64,000 nt of DNA from assembly GCF_007713735.2 (NCBI RefSeq), contig NZ_VMNW02000001.1, positions 186,001-250,000 of the forward strand. Reading direction: 5' to 3'. The stretch's first letter is position 1. Every line of letters begins with the position of its first letter. The notes under the pieces are model-generated. The model was not told the origin of the DNA. It did no database searches and saw only the letters and a list, made by a program, of their open reading frames with translations. This document shows, piece by piece, positions 16,204 to 25,000 of this stretch. A program made the position numbers and the translations under genes. Source of the DNA: Amycolatopsis acidicola. GTDB taxonomy: Bacteria; Actinomycetota; Actinomycetes; Mycobacteriales; Pseudonocardiaceae.

Positions 16204-16967
16204 CGCTGCTGTTGCTGGGCGGCGAGGAACGGGCAGCCGACGAGCCGGCGCAGCTCCACCGCGAGCTGCGCCGGAGTGAGCACGGGCCGCTCGAAGGCCA
16301 GCCGCACGTCGTGGTCGCCGGAGTCGGACTCCACGCGTAGCCGCAGCCCGAACCGGTCGAGCCCGAGCGGCCGGATGTGCCCGGTCCGCAGTTCCTCGGG
16401 CAGGTGGCGGGCGAGCTGATCGACCACGTCCGCGTGCTCGTGCTCGAGATGCCGCAGCCAGTTGGTCTCGTAGTCGTGGAAGGGATCGGGCGAGGCCGCG
16501 CCGAACATGTGCGGCCGCAGCGAATGCGTGCCCTCCGCGTCGGCCAGCACCAGCGACGCCGGGGTCAGGCGGAGCAGGCTCGCGCCGTGCCCGAGGTCGA
16601 GCAGCCTCGGGTCGGGGCGGGTCTCCGCGATGGCCACCGCGCGCGCCCTCGCCGCCGCCGCGCTCAGCGGGCGGAGCCAGCCGGTGATCCACAGCAGCCC
16701 GCGCACGGGCTCGCGGAGCTGGACCGGGGCGTGGTCGGCGAGTTCGAACATCACCGCGACCTCGGCGTCGGTGGCGCGCGCCAGCAGCGGGTGGTCTTCC
16801 CTGAGCAGGACGCTGACGCTGCCGCTGGCGTGCACGTGGTGCAGTTCCGGGGTCACGCGCTCGGCGTTGGCGGAACCGGTCGGCATCAGTGTTCCTGGAC
16901 AGTCGCGGGTCGCGATCGTCTTGGCGCGCTCGGCCGGCGTTGGTGCGGGCGGACGGGTCTCGGTCAC
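16191..16967 (-). CDS. DUF2470 protein, HugZ-like haem/iron-associated
   Basis: A 258-residue protein. The C-terminal part (about 172-250) is a DUF2470 domain, starting FHDYETNWLRHLEHEHADVV; this domain is known from HugZ-type haem-iron utilisation proteins. The N-terminal part resembles the split-barrel half of such proteins but no haem ligand is identified. GTG 16967 has an AGGAGG ribosome-binding site. An IdeR-like box starts 14 bases upstream, next to that site, so repression under iron-replete conditions is likely. The combined evidence points to iron acquisition, possibly haem breakdown; the activity itself is inferred. Confidence 0.82.
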   Translation of the reverse strand: MTETRPPAPTPAERAKTIATRDCPGTLMPTGSANAERVTPELHHVHASGSVSVLLREDHPLLARATDAEVAVMFELADHAPVQLREPVRGLLWITGWLRPLSAAAARARAVAIAETRPDPRLLDLGHGASLLRLTPASLVLADAEGTHSLRPHMFGAASPDPFHDYETNWLRHLEHEHADVVDQLARHLPEELRTGHIRPLGLDRFGLRLRVESDSGDHDVRLAFERPVLTPAQLAVELRRLVGCPFLAAQQQQRHSA

Positions 16968-16981
16968 GGGCCACCTCCTAG

Positions 16982-17000
16982 TTAGGTGAGCCTAACCTCT
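16982..17000 (-). promoter_or_regulatory. IdeR-like iron box upstream of the DUF2470 gene
   Basis: TTAGGTGAGCCTAACCTCT matches 15 of 19 positions of the IdeR/DmdR consensus, with both half-sites nearly perfect (TTAGGT, CTAACCT). It abuts the ribosome-binding site of the DUF2470 gene, a position suited to repression. Confidence 0.75.
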
Positions 17001-17098
17001 GTCTCGGAAAAGGGGAAGTGATCTCACTCCGCCAACCGGCCTAATGCTGATTTGTCCGCCCTGCGGACCGGTTTGTCCGGCTGTCGTACGCTACTAGC

Positions 17099-17974
17099 GT
17101 GTCCCTTGTGTCAAGCGCTGTGGAACTCACGCCCCCCGGCCCCCGTGGAATTCCGCCCCTGTTCGCCCGGCTCGTAGACGACTCGGCGCTGTTCCCGCCG
17201 GGAACGGCGACGATGCCCGAGGCGCTGCGGGCGCACTACGAAACCCGCGCGGCCGAACACTCGGGACTGCTGGGGGTGTTCCTCTGCCAGGCCTCGCGGC
17301 TGCCCGAGCTGATCACCGAGCTGATCAAGCTCAAGCCGAAGCAGCCGCTGCCGCTGTCACTGATCATCGACACCGGCCTCGGGGGCGTGCCCAAGGCGAT
17401 CTCGATCGTCGAATCCCGCAGCGAACTGCTTTCCCTGCGCATGGTGGAGATGCCCGCACCGTCCGATGTGGACGAAGTCTGGCTGGAACGTGTGTCGGAG
17501 TTCGTGCCGGAGGACGTGATCAGGGTGGTCGAGCCGCGCCGCGGCGTCGGCTGGCTGGACGGTGTCCGCAAGGTGATCGAGCACGGCAGCTGGCCCAAGA
17601 TCCGCTGCGGCGGGGTGTCCAGCGAGAACTTCCCCAGCGTGGACGAGGTGGCCGACTTCCTGTCCGTGGTCAGCGGGTTCAGCGGCGCGTCCTTCAAGGC
17701 GACCAACAGCCTGCACAGGGCGGTCCGGCACGCCGACCCCGAGACGGGCTTCGAGCACCACGGTTTCCTGAACCTCCTCGTCGCGGTCGGCCGCTGCCTC
17801 TCGGGCGGCGACGTGCGGGAAGCGCTTTCCTCCACCGACGGGGAAGCACTCGCGGAGGAGGCCCGCTCGCTGTCGGAGCCCGCCGCGAAGGCGGTGCGCT
17901 CGCTGTTCGCCTCCTACGCGTCGGCCACCTTCGCCGAACCGGTCGCGGATCTCGAGGCGCTCGGCCTGCTGTGA
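17099..17974 (+). CDS. Conserved hypothetical protein coupled to an IclR regulator
   Basis: A 291-residue soluble protein that I do not recognise. Visible features are a Pro-rich start, the segment DDSALFPPGTATMPEALRAH, alternating beta/alpha stretches (LPLSLIIDTGLGG, IRVVEPRRGVGWLDGV, PKIRCGG), then FSGASFKATNSLHRAVRH and HHGFLNLLVAVGRCL. The rhythm suggests a TIM-barrel-like fold, which is inference. GTG 17099 lacks a clear ribosome-binding site and may be leaderless. Its stop overlaps the IclR-family GTG by 4 bases, so the two are co-translated; it could be an enzyme under that regulator's control. Confidence 0.72.
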   Translation: MSLVSSAVELTPPGPRGIPPLFARLVDDSALFPPGTATMPEALRAHYETRAAEHSGLLGVFLCQASRLPELITELIKLKPKQPLPLSLIIDTGLGGVPKAISIVESRSELLSLRMVEMPAPSDVDEVWLERVSEFVPEDVIRVVEPRRGVGWLDGVRKVIEHGSWPKIRCGGVSSENFPSVDEVADFLSVVSGFSGASFKATNSLHRAVRHADPETGFEHHGFLNLLVAVGRCLSGGDVREALSSTDGEALAEEARSLSEPAAKAVRSLFASYASATFAEPVADLEALGLL

Positions 17975-18600
17975 CAGCCGAGGGTTCGCTGACGCTGGAT
18001 CGCGGACTCGCGCTGTTGCAGGCGATCGCGGACGCGGGCGGCGAGGCCGCCACGATTTCCGAACTCGCGGCGGCCATCGGTGCCAGCCGGGCGGCCGTGT
18101 ACCGCCTGCTGGTCCCGCTGTCCGCGCGCGGGCTCGTCCGGCGGGACGCGAACAAGGTCCGCCTCGGTGTCGGTGTGCTCCGGCTCGCCGAGCAGGTCGT
18201 CCCGCAGCTGCGCGAGGTGGCCCGGCCCGTGTTGCGTGAGCTCGCCGAGGAGTCCGGGGCGACGGCGCACCTCGCGATCGCGGAAGGCGACCAGGTCGAG
18301 TCCGTGGTGGTCGTCGAACCCTCGTGGACGGATCTGCACGTGGCCTACCGCGTCGGCACGCGGTTCCCCATCGGCACCGGGGCGGCGGGCAAGGCCATCA
18401 CGCTGCGCCAGGGCGGGCGCGGCTGGGTCACGTCGGCCGGTGAGGTGCGGCGCGGGGTTTCCGGAATCGCGGCGCCGGTCCGGACGGTGCCCGGGCTGCG
18501 CGCGTGCGTCGGGCTGGTCTCGCTCGGCCCGATCAAGGCGGAGACGGCCGGGCCGCAAGTGGTCGCGGCGGCGGCGAAACTGGCCGAGCTGCTCAAATGA
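17971..18600 (+). CDS. IclR-family transcriptional regulator
   Basis: A 209-residue regulator with an N-terminal winged helix (about 8-65: LDRGLALLQAIADAGG, then ISELAAAIGASRAAVYRLL) and a C-terminal effector-binding GAF-like domain (LRELAEESGATAHLAIAEG through FPIGTGAAGKAI). The length is slightly below the IclR norm of about 250, with a shortened effector domain. It starts at a GTGA overlap with the upstream hypothetical gene, implying joint regulation. The ligand is unknown. Confidence 0.9.
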   Translation: MTAEGSLTLDRGLALLQAIADAGGEAATISELAAAIGASRAAVYRLLVPLSARGLVRRDANKVRLGVGVLRLAEQVVPQLREVARPVLRELAEESGATAHLAIAEGDQVESVVVVEPSWTDLHVAYRVGTRFPIGTGAAGKAITLRQGGRGWVTSAGEVRRGVSGIAAPVRTVPGLRACVGLVSLGPIKAETAGPQVVAAAAKLAELLK

Positions 18601-18609
18601 GGCCGGGGC

Positions 18610-19209
18610 TCAGGCGAAGGCCTGCCAGATCGCGAGCACGGTGAAAGCGGCGAACGCGAAGCCCGCGACGCGCTGCAGCAGCTTGGGGCGGATCTTGCTG
18701 CGCACTTTGTGCCCGATCAGCACGGCTACCCCGGCCACCGTGATCAGCGCGAGGAAAGCTCCGAGACCGACCGCGAACGGCTGCCCGTAACGCGCGGTCA
18801 GACCCGCGGTGGCCAGCTGCGACGCGTCACCCCATTCGGCGGCGAACAGCACGCCGAACGAGGTGAGCGCCGAGCGGAAGAACGACACCGGGCCAGGCCC
18901 GGAACGAGACGCGTCTTCGCCGCCGTCGACCTCCCTGGAGAAGCCTTCCTTCAGCAGCAGGATGGCGCCGATGCCGAACAGGGCGGCGACCACGCCGGCC
19001 ACGAGCCCCTCCGGCAACAGCGTCAGCGCGTGCCCGAAAGCGACCGCGATAACGCATTGCACGGCGAACGCGACGGTGACTCCGGCGAACACGGCCAGCG
19101 CCTTGAAACGGGTGGTCAGAACAAGAGTTGCGATTAGTGTCTTGTCCGGTAGCTCCACGGCGAGGATGAGGGCGAAAGTGCTGGTCAACGCCAGTAGCGC
19201 GGAAGACAT
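18610..19209 (-). CDS. GDT1/TMEM165 (UPF0016) family manganese/calcium transporter
   Basis: A 199-residue membrane protein with six predicted helices and the two family signatures: ELPDKT (Glu19, Asp22) and EWGDAS (Glu124, Asp127). Each carries the acidic residues used for cation transport in the TMEM165/GDT1/MneA family, which exports Mn(II) or exchanges Ca(II)/Mn(II) for protons. ATG 19209 follows a purine-rich site (GAAAGGGGTG) sequestered in a predicted hairpin at 19219-19248. An IdeR-like box lies further upstream. A metal-responsive role is inferred. Confidence 0.9.
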   Translation of the reverse strand: MSSALLALTSTFALILAVELPDKTLIATLVLTTRFKALAVFAGVTVAFAVQCVIAVAFGHALTLLPEGLVAGVVAALFGIGAILLLKEGFSREVDGGEDASRSGPGPVSFFRSALTSFGVLFAAEWGDASQLATAGLTARYGQPFAVGLGAFLALITVAGVAVLIGHKVRSKIRPKLLQRVAGFAFAAFTVLAIWQAFA

Positions 19210-19218
19210 CGCGTTTTC

Positions 19219-19248
19219 ACCCCTTTCCGTCTTACACGATAAAGGGGT
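19219..19248 (-). promoter_or_regulatory. Hairpin that can mask the ribosome-binding site of the GDT1 gene
   Basis: On the minus strand ACCCCTTT (19248-19241) can pair perfectly with AAAGGGGT (19226-19219), the latter being the ribosome-binding region just upstream of ATG 19209. It could act as a translational on/off switch or as an operator. No yybP-ykoY manganese riboswitch core is recognisable. Confidence 0.5.
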
Positions 19249-19372
19249 CAAGTTAAGAAGACCAGCTGATTGGGTTTGCGAATCGCGGGTTAAGGCACGC
19301 CGAAATTGTTTTTCCTGCGCCCCGGCCGTGGCCTGAGGTGCGGTTATGACGGTGCGTGGGCCGGGTCTCACG

Positions 19373-19391
19373 TTAGGTAAGCCTTAGTTCA
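19373..19391. promoter_or_regulatory. Weak IdeR-like box in the GDT1-cydA divergent region
   Basis: TTAGGTAAGCCTTAGTTCA matches 13 of 19 positions of the IdeR consensus; the left half (TTAGGT) is perfect and the right half is poor. It lies 164 bases from the GDT1 start and 92 bases from cydA, so it could serve either. Confidence 0.4.
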
Positions 19392-19406
19392 GTGCGGCGG
19401 AATGGC

Positions 19407-19426
19407 GACGGGACCTAGGTCCCGGG
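19407..19426 (+). promoter_or_regulatory. DosR/DevR-type palindrome upstream of cydA
   Basis: The perfect palindrome GGGACCTAGGTCCC at 19410-19423 fits the core of the mycobacterial DosR box (GGGACTWWAGTCCC) at 12 of 14 positions, including all GGGAC/GTCCC bases and flanking S residues. It lies 60 bases before the cydA start. The same operon ends in a GAF-domain kinase, and a DevR-like regulator is encoded at 32262. Confidence 0.55.
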
Positions 19427-19482
19427 ATGATCAGGACCGCCGGACCTGATGAGCGGGTCGCGGGGGGAGAAGGCTGAACAAC

Positions 19483-20988
19483 GTGGATGTGCTGCAACTG
19501 GCCCGGTGGCAGTTCGGGATAACGACCGTCTACCACTTCCTGATGGTGCCGCTGACGATCGGCCTGTCCGTGCTCGTCGCGGGCATGCAGACGGCGTGGG
19601 TCCGCACCGGCGACCGGCGCTACTACAAGATGACCAAGTTCTGGGGCAAGCTGCTGCTGGTCAACTTCGCGATGGGCGTGGTGACCGGGCTCGTGCAGGA
19701 GTTCCAGTTCGGGATGAGCTGGAGTGCCTACTCCCGGTTCGTCGGTGACGTGTTCGGGGCCCCGCTCGCGATGGAGGGCCTGGTCGCGTTCTTCGTCGAG
19801 TCGACCTTCCTCGGGTTGTGGATCTTCGGCTGGGACCGGCTGCCGAAGCGGGTCCACCTCGCGTGCGCCTGGGCGTTCTCGCTGGCCACGGCGGTTTCGG
19901 CGTACTTCATCCTCGCCGCGAACTCGTGGATGCAGCACCCCGTCGGCGTGGAGTTCGTCGACGGCAAGCCGACCATGCGCTCGATCTGGGCGGTGCTGAC
20001 CAACAACACCGCGCTGGCCGCGATCCCGCACACCATCGCCGGGGCGTTCTCGGTGGCCGCCGCGTTCCTCGTCGGGGTGGCGGCGTGGCATCTGTGGCGC
20101 AAGCGCAAGGACGACGACGAGCACCGCAGCGTCTGGCGCAGCTCGCTGCGGCTCGGCGGCTGGGTCGGCATCGTCGCCTTCGCGGTGCTCGCGATCACCG
20201 GCGACACCCAGGGCAAGCTGATGTTCCAGCAGCAGCCGATGAAGATGGCCTCGGCGGAGGCGCTGTGCCACACCGAGCAGCCTGCCAGCTTCTCGATCAT
20301 CGCGATCGGCGACGTGCGCAGCCAGAACTGCGAGGACGTCAAGACCTTCAACGTGCCGGCGCTGCTGTCCTTCTTGGCGCACAACGACTTCTCGACCGAG
20401 GTGAAGGGCGTCGAGGACCTCGTCGGCGAGTACCAGGCCAAGTACGGCACGAACTACCCGGACGACCCGGCGCTGGGCGAGCTGGCAGGCAAGCCGATCG
20501 ACTACGTGCCGAACCTCCCGGTCACGTACTGGGGCTTCCGGATCATGATCGGGTTCGGCGCTGTGTCGGCCGGGCTCGGCGTGCTGGCGCTCTGGTTCAC
20601 CCGCCGCGGCCGCATCCCGGACACGAAGTGGTTCCCCGTCGTGATGCTGCTCGGGATCGCGACCCCGTTCATCGGCAACAGCGCGGGCTGGGTGTTCACC
20701 GAGATGGGCAGGCAGCCGTTCGTGGTGGCGCCGAACCCGACGGGTGTGGACGGCGTGTGGCTGTTCACGGCCCAGGCGGTGTCGGACCTGTCCACAGGCG
20801 AGTTGTGGACCTCGATCACCACGCTGACCTTGCTTTATGGCGTGCTCGCCGTGATCGAGCTGGTGCTCATGCGCAAGTACGTCCGGGGCGGGGTGGACGG
20901 CGTGCTGCCGCCTGAAAAACCGGAGAAACCCAAGGGGCCCAACGATTCCGGCTCCGATTCCGACGAAGCACTCTCGTTCGCCTACTAG
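19483..20988 (+). CDS. cydA: Cytochrome bd ubiquinol/menaquinol oxidase subunit I
   Basis: A 501-residue integral membrane subunit of the bd-type quinol oxidase, which reduces O2 with high affinity and little sensitivity to nitric oxide or sulfide. Seen: the N-terminal LARWQFGITTVYHFLMVPLT with haem ligand His18, the HTIAGAF region, a Q-loop of the short type, and the GRQPF motif after the haem-ligand Met (TEMGRQPF). GTG 19483 has a GGGGGAGAAGG ribosome-binding site. It is first of the cydA-cydB-cydDC-kinase operon. The C-terminal about 30 residues are charged and cytoplasmic. Confidence 0.96.
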   Translation: MDVLQLARWQFGITTVYHFLMVPLTIGLSVLVAGMQTAWVRTGDRRYYKMTKFWGKLLLVNFAMGVVTGLVQEFQFGMSWSAYSRFVGDVFGAPLAMEGLVAFFVESTFLGLWIFGWDRLPKRVHLACAWAFSLATAVSAYFILAANSWMQHPVGVEFVDGKPTMRSIWAVLTNNTALAAIPHTIAGAFSVAAAFLVGVAAWHLWRKRKDDDEHRSVWRSSLRLGGWVGIVAFAVLAITGDTQGKLMFQQQPMKMASAEALCHTEQPASFSIIAIGDVRSQNCEDVKTFNVPALLSFLAHNDFSTEVKGVEDLVGEYQAKYGTNYPDDPALGELAGKPIDYVPNLPVTYWGFRIMIGFGAVSAGLGVLALWFTRRGRIPDTKWFPVVMLLGIATPFIGNSAGWVFTEMGRQPFVVAPNPTGVDGVWLFTAQAVSDLSTGELWTSITTLTLLYGVLAVIELVLMRKYVRGGVDGVLPPEKPEKPKGPNDSGSDSDEALSFAY

Positions 20989-21005
20989 GGATGCACATGC
21001 CCACC

Positions 21006-21045
21006 TGTGGACAACCTCGCAATCTGTGGACAAGCCTGTGGACAA
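21006..21045 (+). repeat. Cluster of three exact DnaA boxes in the cydA-cydB gap
   Basis: TGTGGACAA occurs at 21006-21014, 21025-21033 and 21037-21045, all in one orientation. The reverse complement, TTGTCCACA, is the consensus DnaA box of high-GC actinobacteria. The copies fill the short gap between cydA and cydB. I saw no other exact copy in the window. Confidence 0.75.
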
Positions 21046-21079
21046 CTTTCCCGTCGGCTAGCTCGGGGAGGTGGGGGCG

Positions 21080-22087
21080 ATGAGCCTGGAGACCCTCTGG
21101 TTCTGCATCATCGTGCTCTTCTGGGTCGGCTACCTGTTCCTCGAAGGGTTCGACTTCGGGGTCGGGATGCTGCTGCCGGTGCTCGGCCGCGACGACACCG
21201 AGCGCCGGGTGCTGATCAACACCATCGGGCCGGTGTGGGACGGCAACGAGGTGTGGCTGATCGTCGCGGCGGGCGCGACCTTCGCGGCCTTCCCCGACTG
21301 GTACGCGTCGCTGTTCTCGGCGACGTACCTGCCGCTGCTGATCGTGCTGGTCGCGCTGATCGGCCGCGGGGTGGCGTTCGAGTATCGCGGCAAGGTGGAC
21401 TCGGCGCGCTGGCGGCGCAACTGGGACCGGGTGATCATGGCCGGGTCGTGGATCGCGCCGCTGGGCGTCGGCCTGCTGCTCACCACGAGCATCCTCGGGC
21501 TGCCGCTGGACGAGCACGGCAACCGCATCGGCCCGGCGTTCGAAGCGGTCCGCTGGGACACGCTGCTCGGCGCGGTCGCCGTGGTCGGGTTCTCACTGGT
21601 GCACGGCGCCGCCTTCCTGGCGCTGAAGACCGCGGGTGACGTCCGTGAGCGGGCCCGGCGGCTGGCGATCCGGCTGCTGCCGGTCGCACTGCTGCCGATG
21701 GTCGCGCTGCTGGTGATCGTGCAGCTGCGCGAGGGCGAGGCGTGGACCCTGGTCCCGCTGGTCCTCGCCGTGGTGGCCACCGTCGTGGCGTGGCAACGCC
21801 TGGTGGCCGATCGCGACGGGCAGGCGTTCGCCGCGCTCGGCGTCACGATCGCGGCCGCGGGGGTGGCGCTCTTCGGCGCGCTCTTCCCGAACGTCCTTCC
21901 GTCCACTCTGGACGCGGCGAACTCGCTGACCGTCGGCAACGCCTCGTCCAGCCACTACACGCTGACCGTGATGACCTGGGTGGGCGCGTTCGGCGCCCCG
22001 GCGGTGCTGGTCTACCAGGGCTGGACCTACTGGGTCTTCCGCAAGCGGATCAGCGTCAAGCAGATTCCCCCGGTGCACACCCCATGA
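21080..22087 (+). CDS. cydB: Cytochrome bd oxidase subunit II
   Basis: A 335-residue membrane subunit of cytochrome bd. It opens with ETLWFCIIVLFWVGYLFLEG and FDFGVGMLLP, and has GPVWDGNEVWLIVAAGATF, the standard CydB signature; about eight helices follow. ATG 21080 is preferred to the in-frame GTG 21071 because GGGAGG is 8 bases upstream. Its stop overlaps the cydDC ATG (ATGA), coupling subunit and assembly-factor synthesis. Three DnaA boxes precede it in an unusually placed cluster. Confidence 0.96.
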   Translation: MSLETLWFCIIVLFWVGYLFLEGFDFGVGMLLPVLGRDDTERRVLINTIGPVWDGNEVWLIVAAGATFAAFPDWYASLFSATYLPLLIVLVALIGRGVAFEYRGKVDSARWRRNWDRVIMAGSWIAPLGVGLLLTTSILGLPLDEHGNRIGPAFEAVRWDTLLGAVAVVGFSLVHGAAFLALKTAGDVRERARRLAIRLLPVALLPMVALLVIVQLREGEAWTLVPLVLAVVATVVAWQRLVADRDGQAFAALGVTIAAAGVALFGALFPNVLPSTLDAANSLTVGNASSSHYTLTVMTWVGAFGAPAVLVYQGWTYWVFRKRISVKQIPPVHTP

Positions 22088-25000
22088 ACTTTCCCGGACG
22101 CCCCACCCTTCCCGCAGATGTGTCCACAACGGACACAGGGCGACTGGGAAAGGGGCCGCTCGGCGCGCTGCCGGCCCTGTCCGCGGCGGCGCGCCGGGCG
22201 CTGGCCCTCGGTGGGTTTCTCGCACTGCTGAACGCGGCAGCGCTGGTGGCGCAGGCTTTCCTGCTCGCGTCGGCCTGCGCGGCGCTCGTCGCCGGTACCG
22301 GATTTCCGGCGACGCAACTGGCCGTGCTGTTCGGTGTCGTGCCCGCGCGTGCGCTCGTCGCGTGGGCGATGCGCACGGTCGCGGCGCGGGCTGCGGCCGG
22401 AGCCAAGGAGGAGTTGCGGGCGAAGGCCGTCGACCACGCGATGAAACTCGGTCCGGAGTGGATCGCCGAGCGCGGCCCCGGTGAGCTGACTTCCTTGACC
22501 ACCAAGGGTTTGGACGCACTCGACGCGTACTTCACGGACTACCTCCCGGCGCTGGTGACGGCCGCGGTCGTGCCGCTCGGGGTCGGCGCCGCGGTGTTGT
22601 TCGCCGACTGGCCCTCGGCGGTGATCATCGCCTTCACCGTGCCGCTGCTGCCGTTGTTCGCGATCCTCGTCGGGAAGTACACGGCCGAGCGATCGGCCGC
22701 CGCGACGGAGGCACAGCACCGGCTTTCCGGGCAGCTGCTCGAATTCGTCCGCGCGCTGCCCGTGCTGGCGGCGTTCCGCCGCGCCGAAGCGCAGGCGGAA
22801 GCGGTCCGCCGGGTCTCCGAGCGGCACCGGCAGGCCACGATGAAAACGCTCCGGGTCGCCTTCTCATCGGCCTTCGTGCTGGAGCTGGCGGCGACCCTGT
22901 CGGTGGCGTTGGCCGCGGTCGTGATCGGGGTCCGGCTCGTCAGCGGGGACCTGCCGCTGGTCATCGGGCTGGGCGTGCTGATCCTCGCGCCCGAGTGCTA
23001 TCAGCCGATCCGGTCGGTCGGCGCCGCTTTCCACGCGAGCGAGGACGGCGTCGAGGCTGTCCGCCGGGTGACCGACGTGCTGGCGGAACCTGTTGCGGCG
23101 CAAGGGACTCAGGTGCCCAGCCGTGGCGAGGTTCGCGTGTCGGGTCTGCGTGTTGCCCGCCGGGGCGGGTTCGCGCCGGACGGCGAGTCGTTGTCCGTGC
23201 GACCGGGGCAGACGCACTGGCTGCGTTCGCCGAGCGGTGCGGGTAAGTCGACAATTTTGGCCACCCTGCTCGGTTTCGTCCGTCCGGCCGAGGGGTCGGT
23301 GACGGTGGATGGCCTCGAATTGTCCGATGTGGACATGTCGACATTCAGGCGAAGTGTGGCCTGGGTTCCGCAGTCACCGGCCTTCACCGGCGGCACGGTC
23401 GCCGACGAGGTGCCGGACGTGCCGGACCTGCTGGCGTCGTTGAACCTCCAAGGCCTGGAAGGAAAGCGGCTCAACGAACTCTCGCTCGGTCAACGCCAGC
23501 GGGTCGCGGTGGCGCGGGCGTTGCTCCGCATCCGCGACGGCGCCTGGCTGCTGCTGCTCGACGAACCGACGGCGCACCTGGACCAGGCGAACGCGGAACT
23601 CGTCCTGACCGCGGTGGAAAAGGCCCGTGCGGACGGGGCCGCGGTGATCGTCGCCGCGCACGAACGGCCCCGCGCCGACGAACTGCCCGGCGCGGCACCG
23701 GTTGCCACGCTGAAGAAAGCGGTCGCGTCGGTGCCCGGCCCCGTGCGGCGGATTCTCGACCGCCGATTCCTGTTCGGGGCCGCGCTGGGCGCGCTCGCGC
23801 TGCTCTCGGGCATCGCGCTGACGGCGACGTCGGGCTGGCTGATCGCGAAAGCCTCGCAACAGCCGCCGATCCTCACGCTCACCGTCGCGGTGGTCGGGGT
23901 GCGGGCGTTCGGGCTCGGCCGCGCGGGACTGCGGTACGCCGAGCGGCTCGTCACGCACGACGCCGCGTTCCGCATCGCCGGGCGGACGCGGGTGCGGCTC
24001 TGGCGCGACCTGGTGCGCCTCGGCCCGGCGCGCACTCTCGGCCTGCGGCAAGGAGAAGGGCAGCGGCGGCTGGTCGACGACGTCGACACGGTGCGCGATC
24101 TGCTGCCCCGGGTGCTGACCCCGCCGGTGATCGCCGGCGCGGTGCTGGTGTTCGCCGTCGCCGTGCAGACGATCGTGCTGCCCGCCGCCGGGCTCGTGCT
24201 CGGGATCGCCGTGGGGATCGGGGCGATCTGCGCCCCGCTGCTGACGCTTCGGCTGGAGCGGCGGGCGACCTCGGTGCTGGCGTCGGGCCGTCGTGTGGTG
24301 AGCTCGCAGGTGCTCGAACTCTTCGAGGGCGCGGCGGAACTGCTGGCGTTCGGCCGGGACGGGGCGCGCCGGGCCGAGCTGGCGGAGTCCGACACGCGGC
24401 TGGCCGCGCAGGCTCGGCGGCAGGCGCTCGCCGCGGGCGCCGCCGACGGCCTCATCGCGCTTGTCACCGGATTGGCTGCGGTGGCCGGGGTCTGGCTGGC
24501 CGCCGGTACTTCCGTCGACCCCGCGCTGGTGCCGGTGCTCGGGCTGATTCCCTTGGCACTGGGCGAAGTTCTCGGCTTGCTCCCGCCGGTCGCGCAGCAC
24601 TGGGACACGTTGCGCACCGCGCGTGCGCGGCTACGGATGCCGTCCGCCGAGCGGCCGGAACGGGACCAGTCGGCCGACATCGAGCTGTGGGACGCCGACC
24701 TCGCGTGGCCGGACAGCGAACCGGTGCTGCGCGACGTGCACATCCGGATTCCGGCGGGCACGCACGTCGCGGTCGTCGGGCCCTCTGGCGCGGGCAAGTC
24801 GACGCTTTTGGCCGCATTGCTCGGTTTTCTCCAACCGGTGCGCGGCACGGCGCGGGGGCCGGTGGCCATCGCATGGTCGCCGCAGGAGCCGCAGCTCGTC
24901 TCGACGACGGTCGGGGAGAACCTCCGGCTCGCCGATCCCCATGCCGACGACGACCGGCTGCGGGAGGCGTTGCGGCTGGCCTGTCTGCCGGACCTCGACC

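Noticed and set aside
19210..19400. yybP-ykoY manganese riboswitch before the GDT1 gene
   Set aside because: The conserved core elements could not be found on the minus strand; only a simple hairpin over the ribosome-binding site is present.
19392..19482. Rex redox-repressor site before cydA
   Set aside because: No TGTGAAnnnnnnTTCACA-like sequence is present, although Rex controls cyd operons in streptomycetes.
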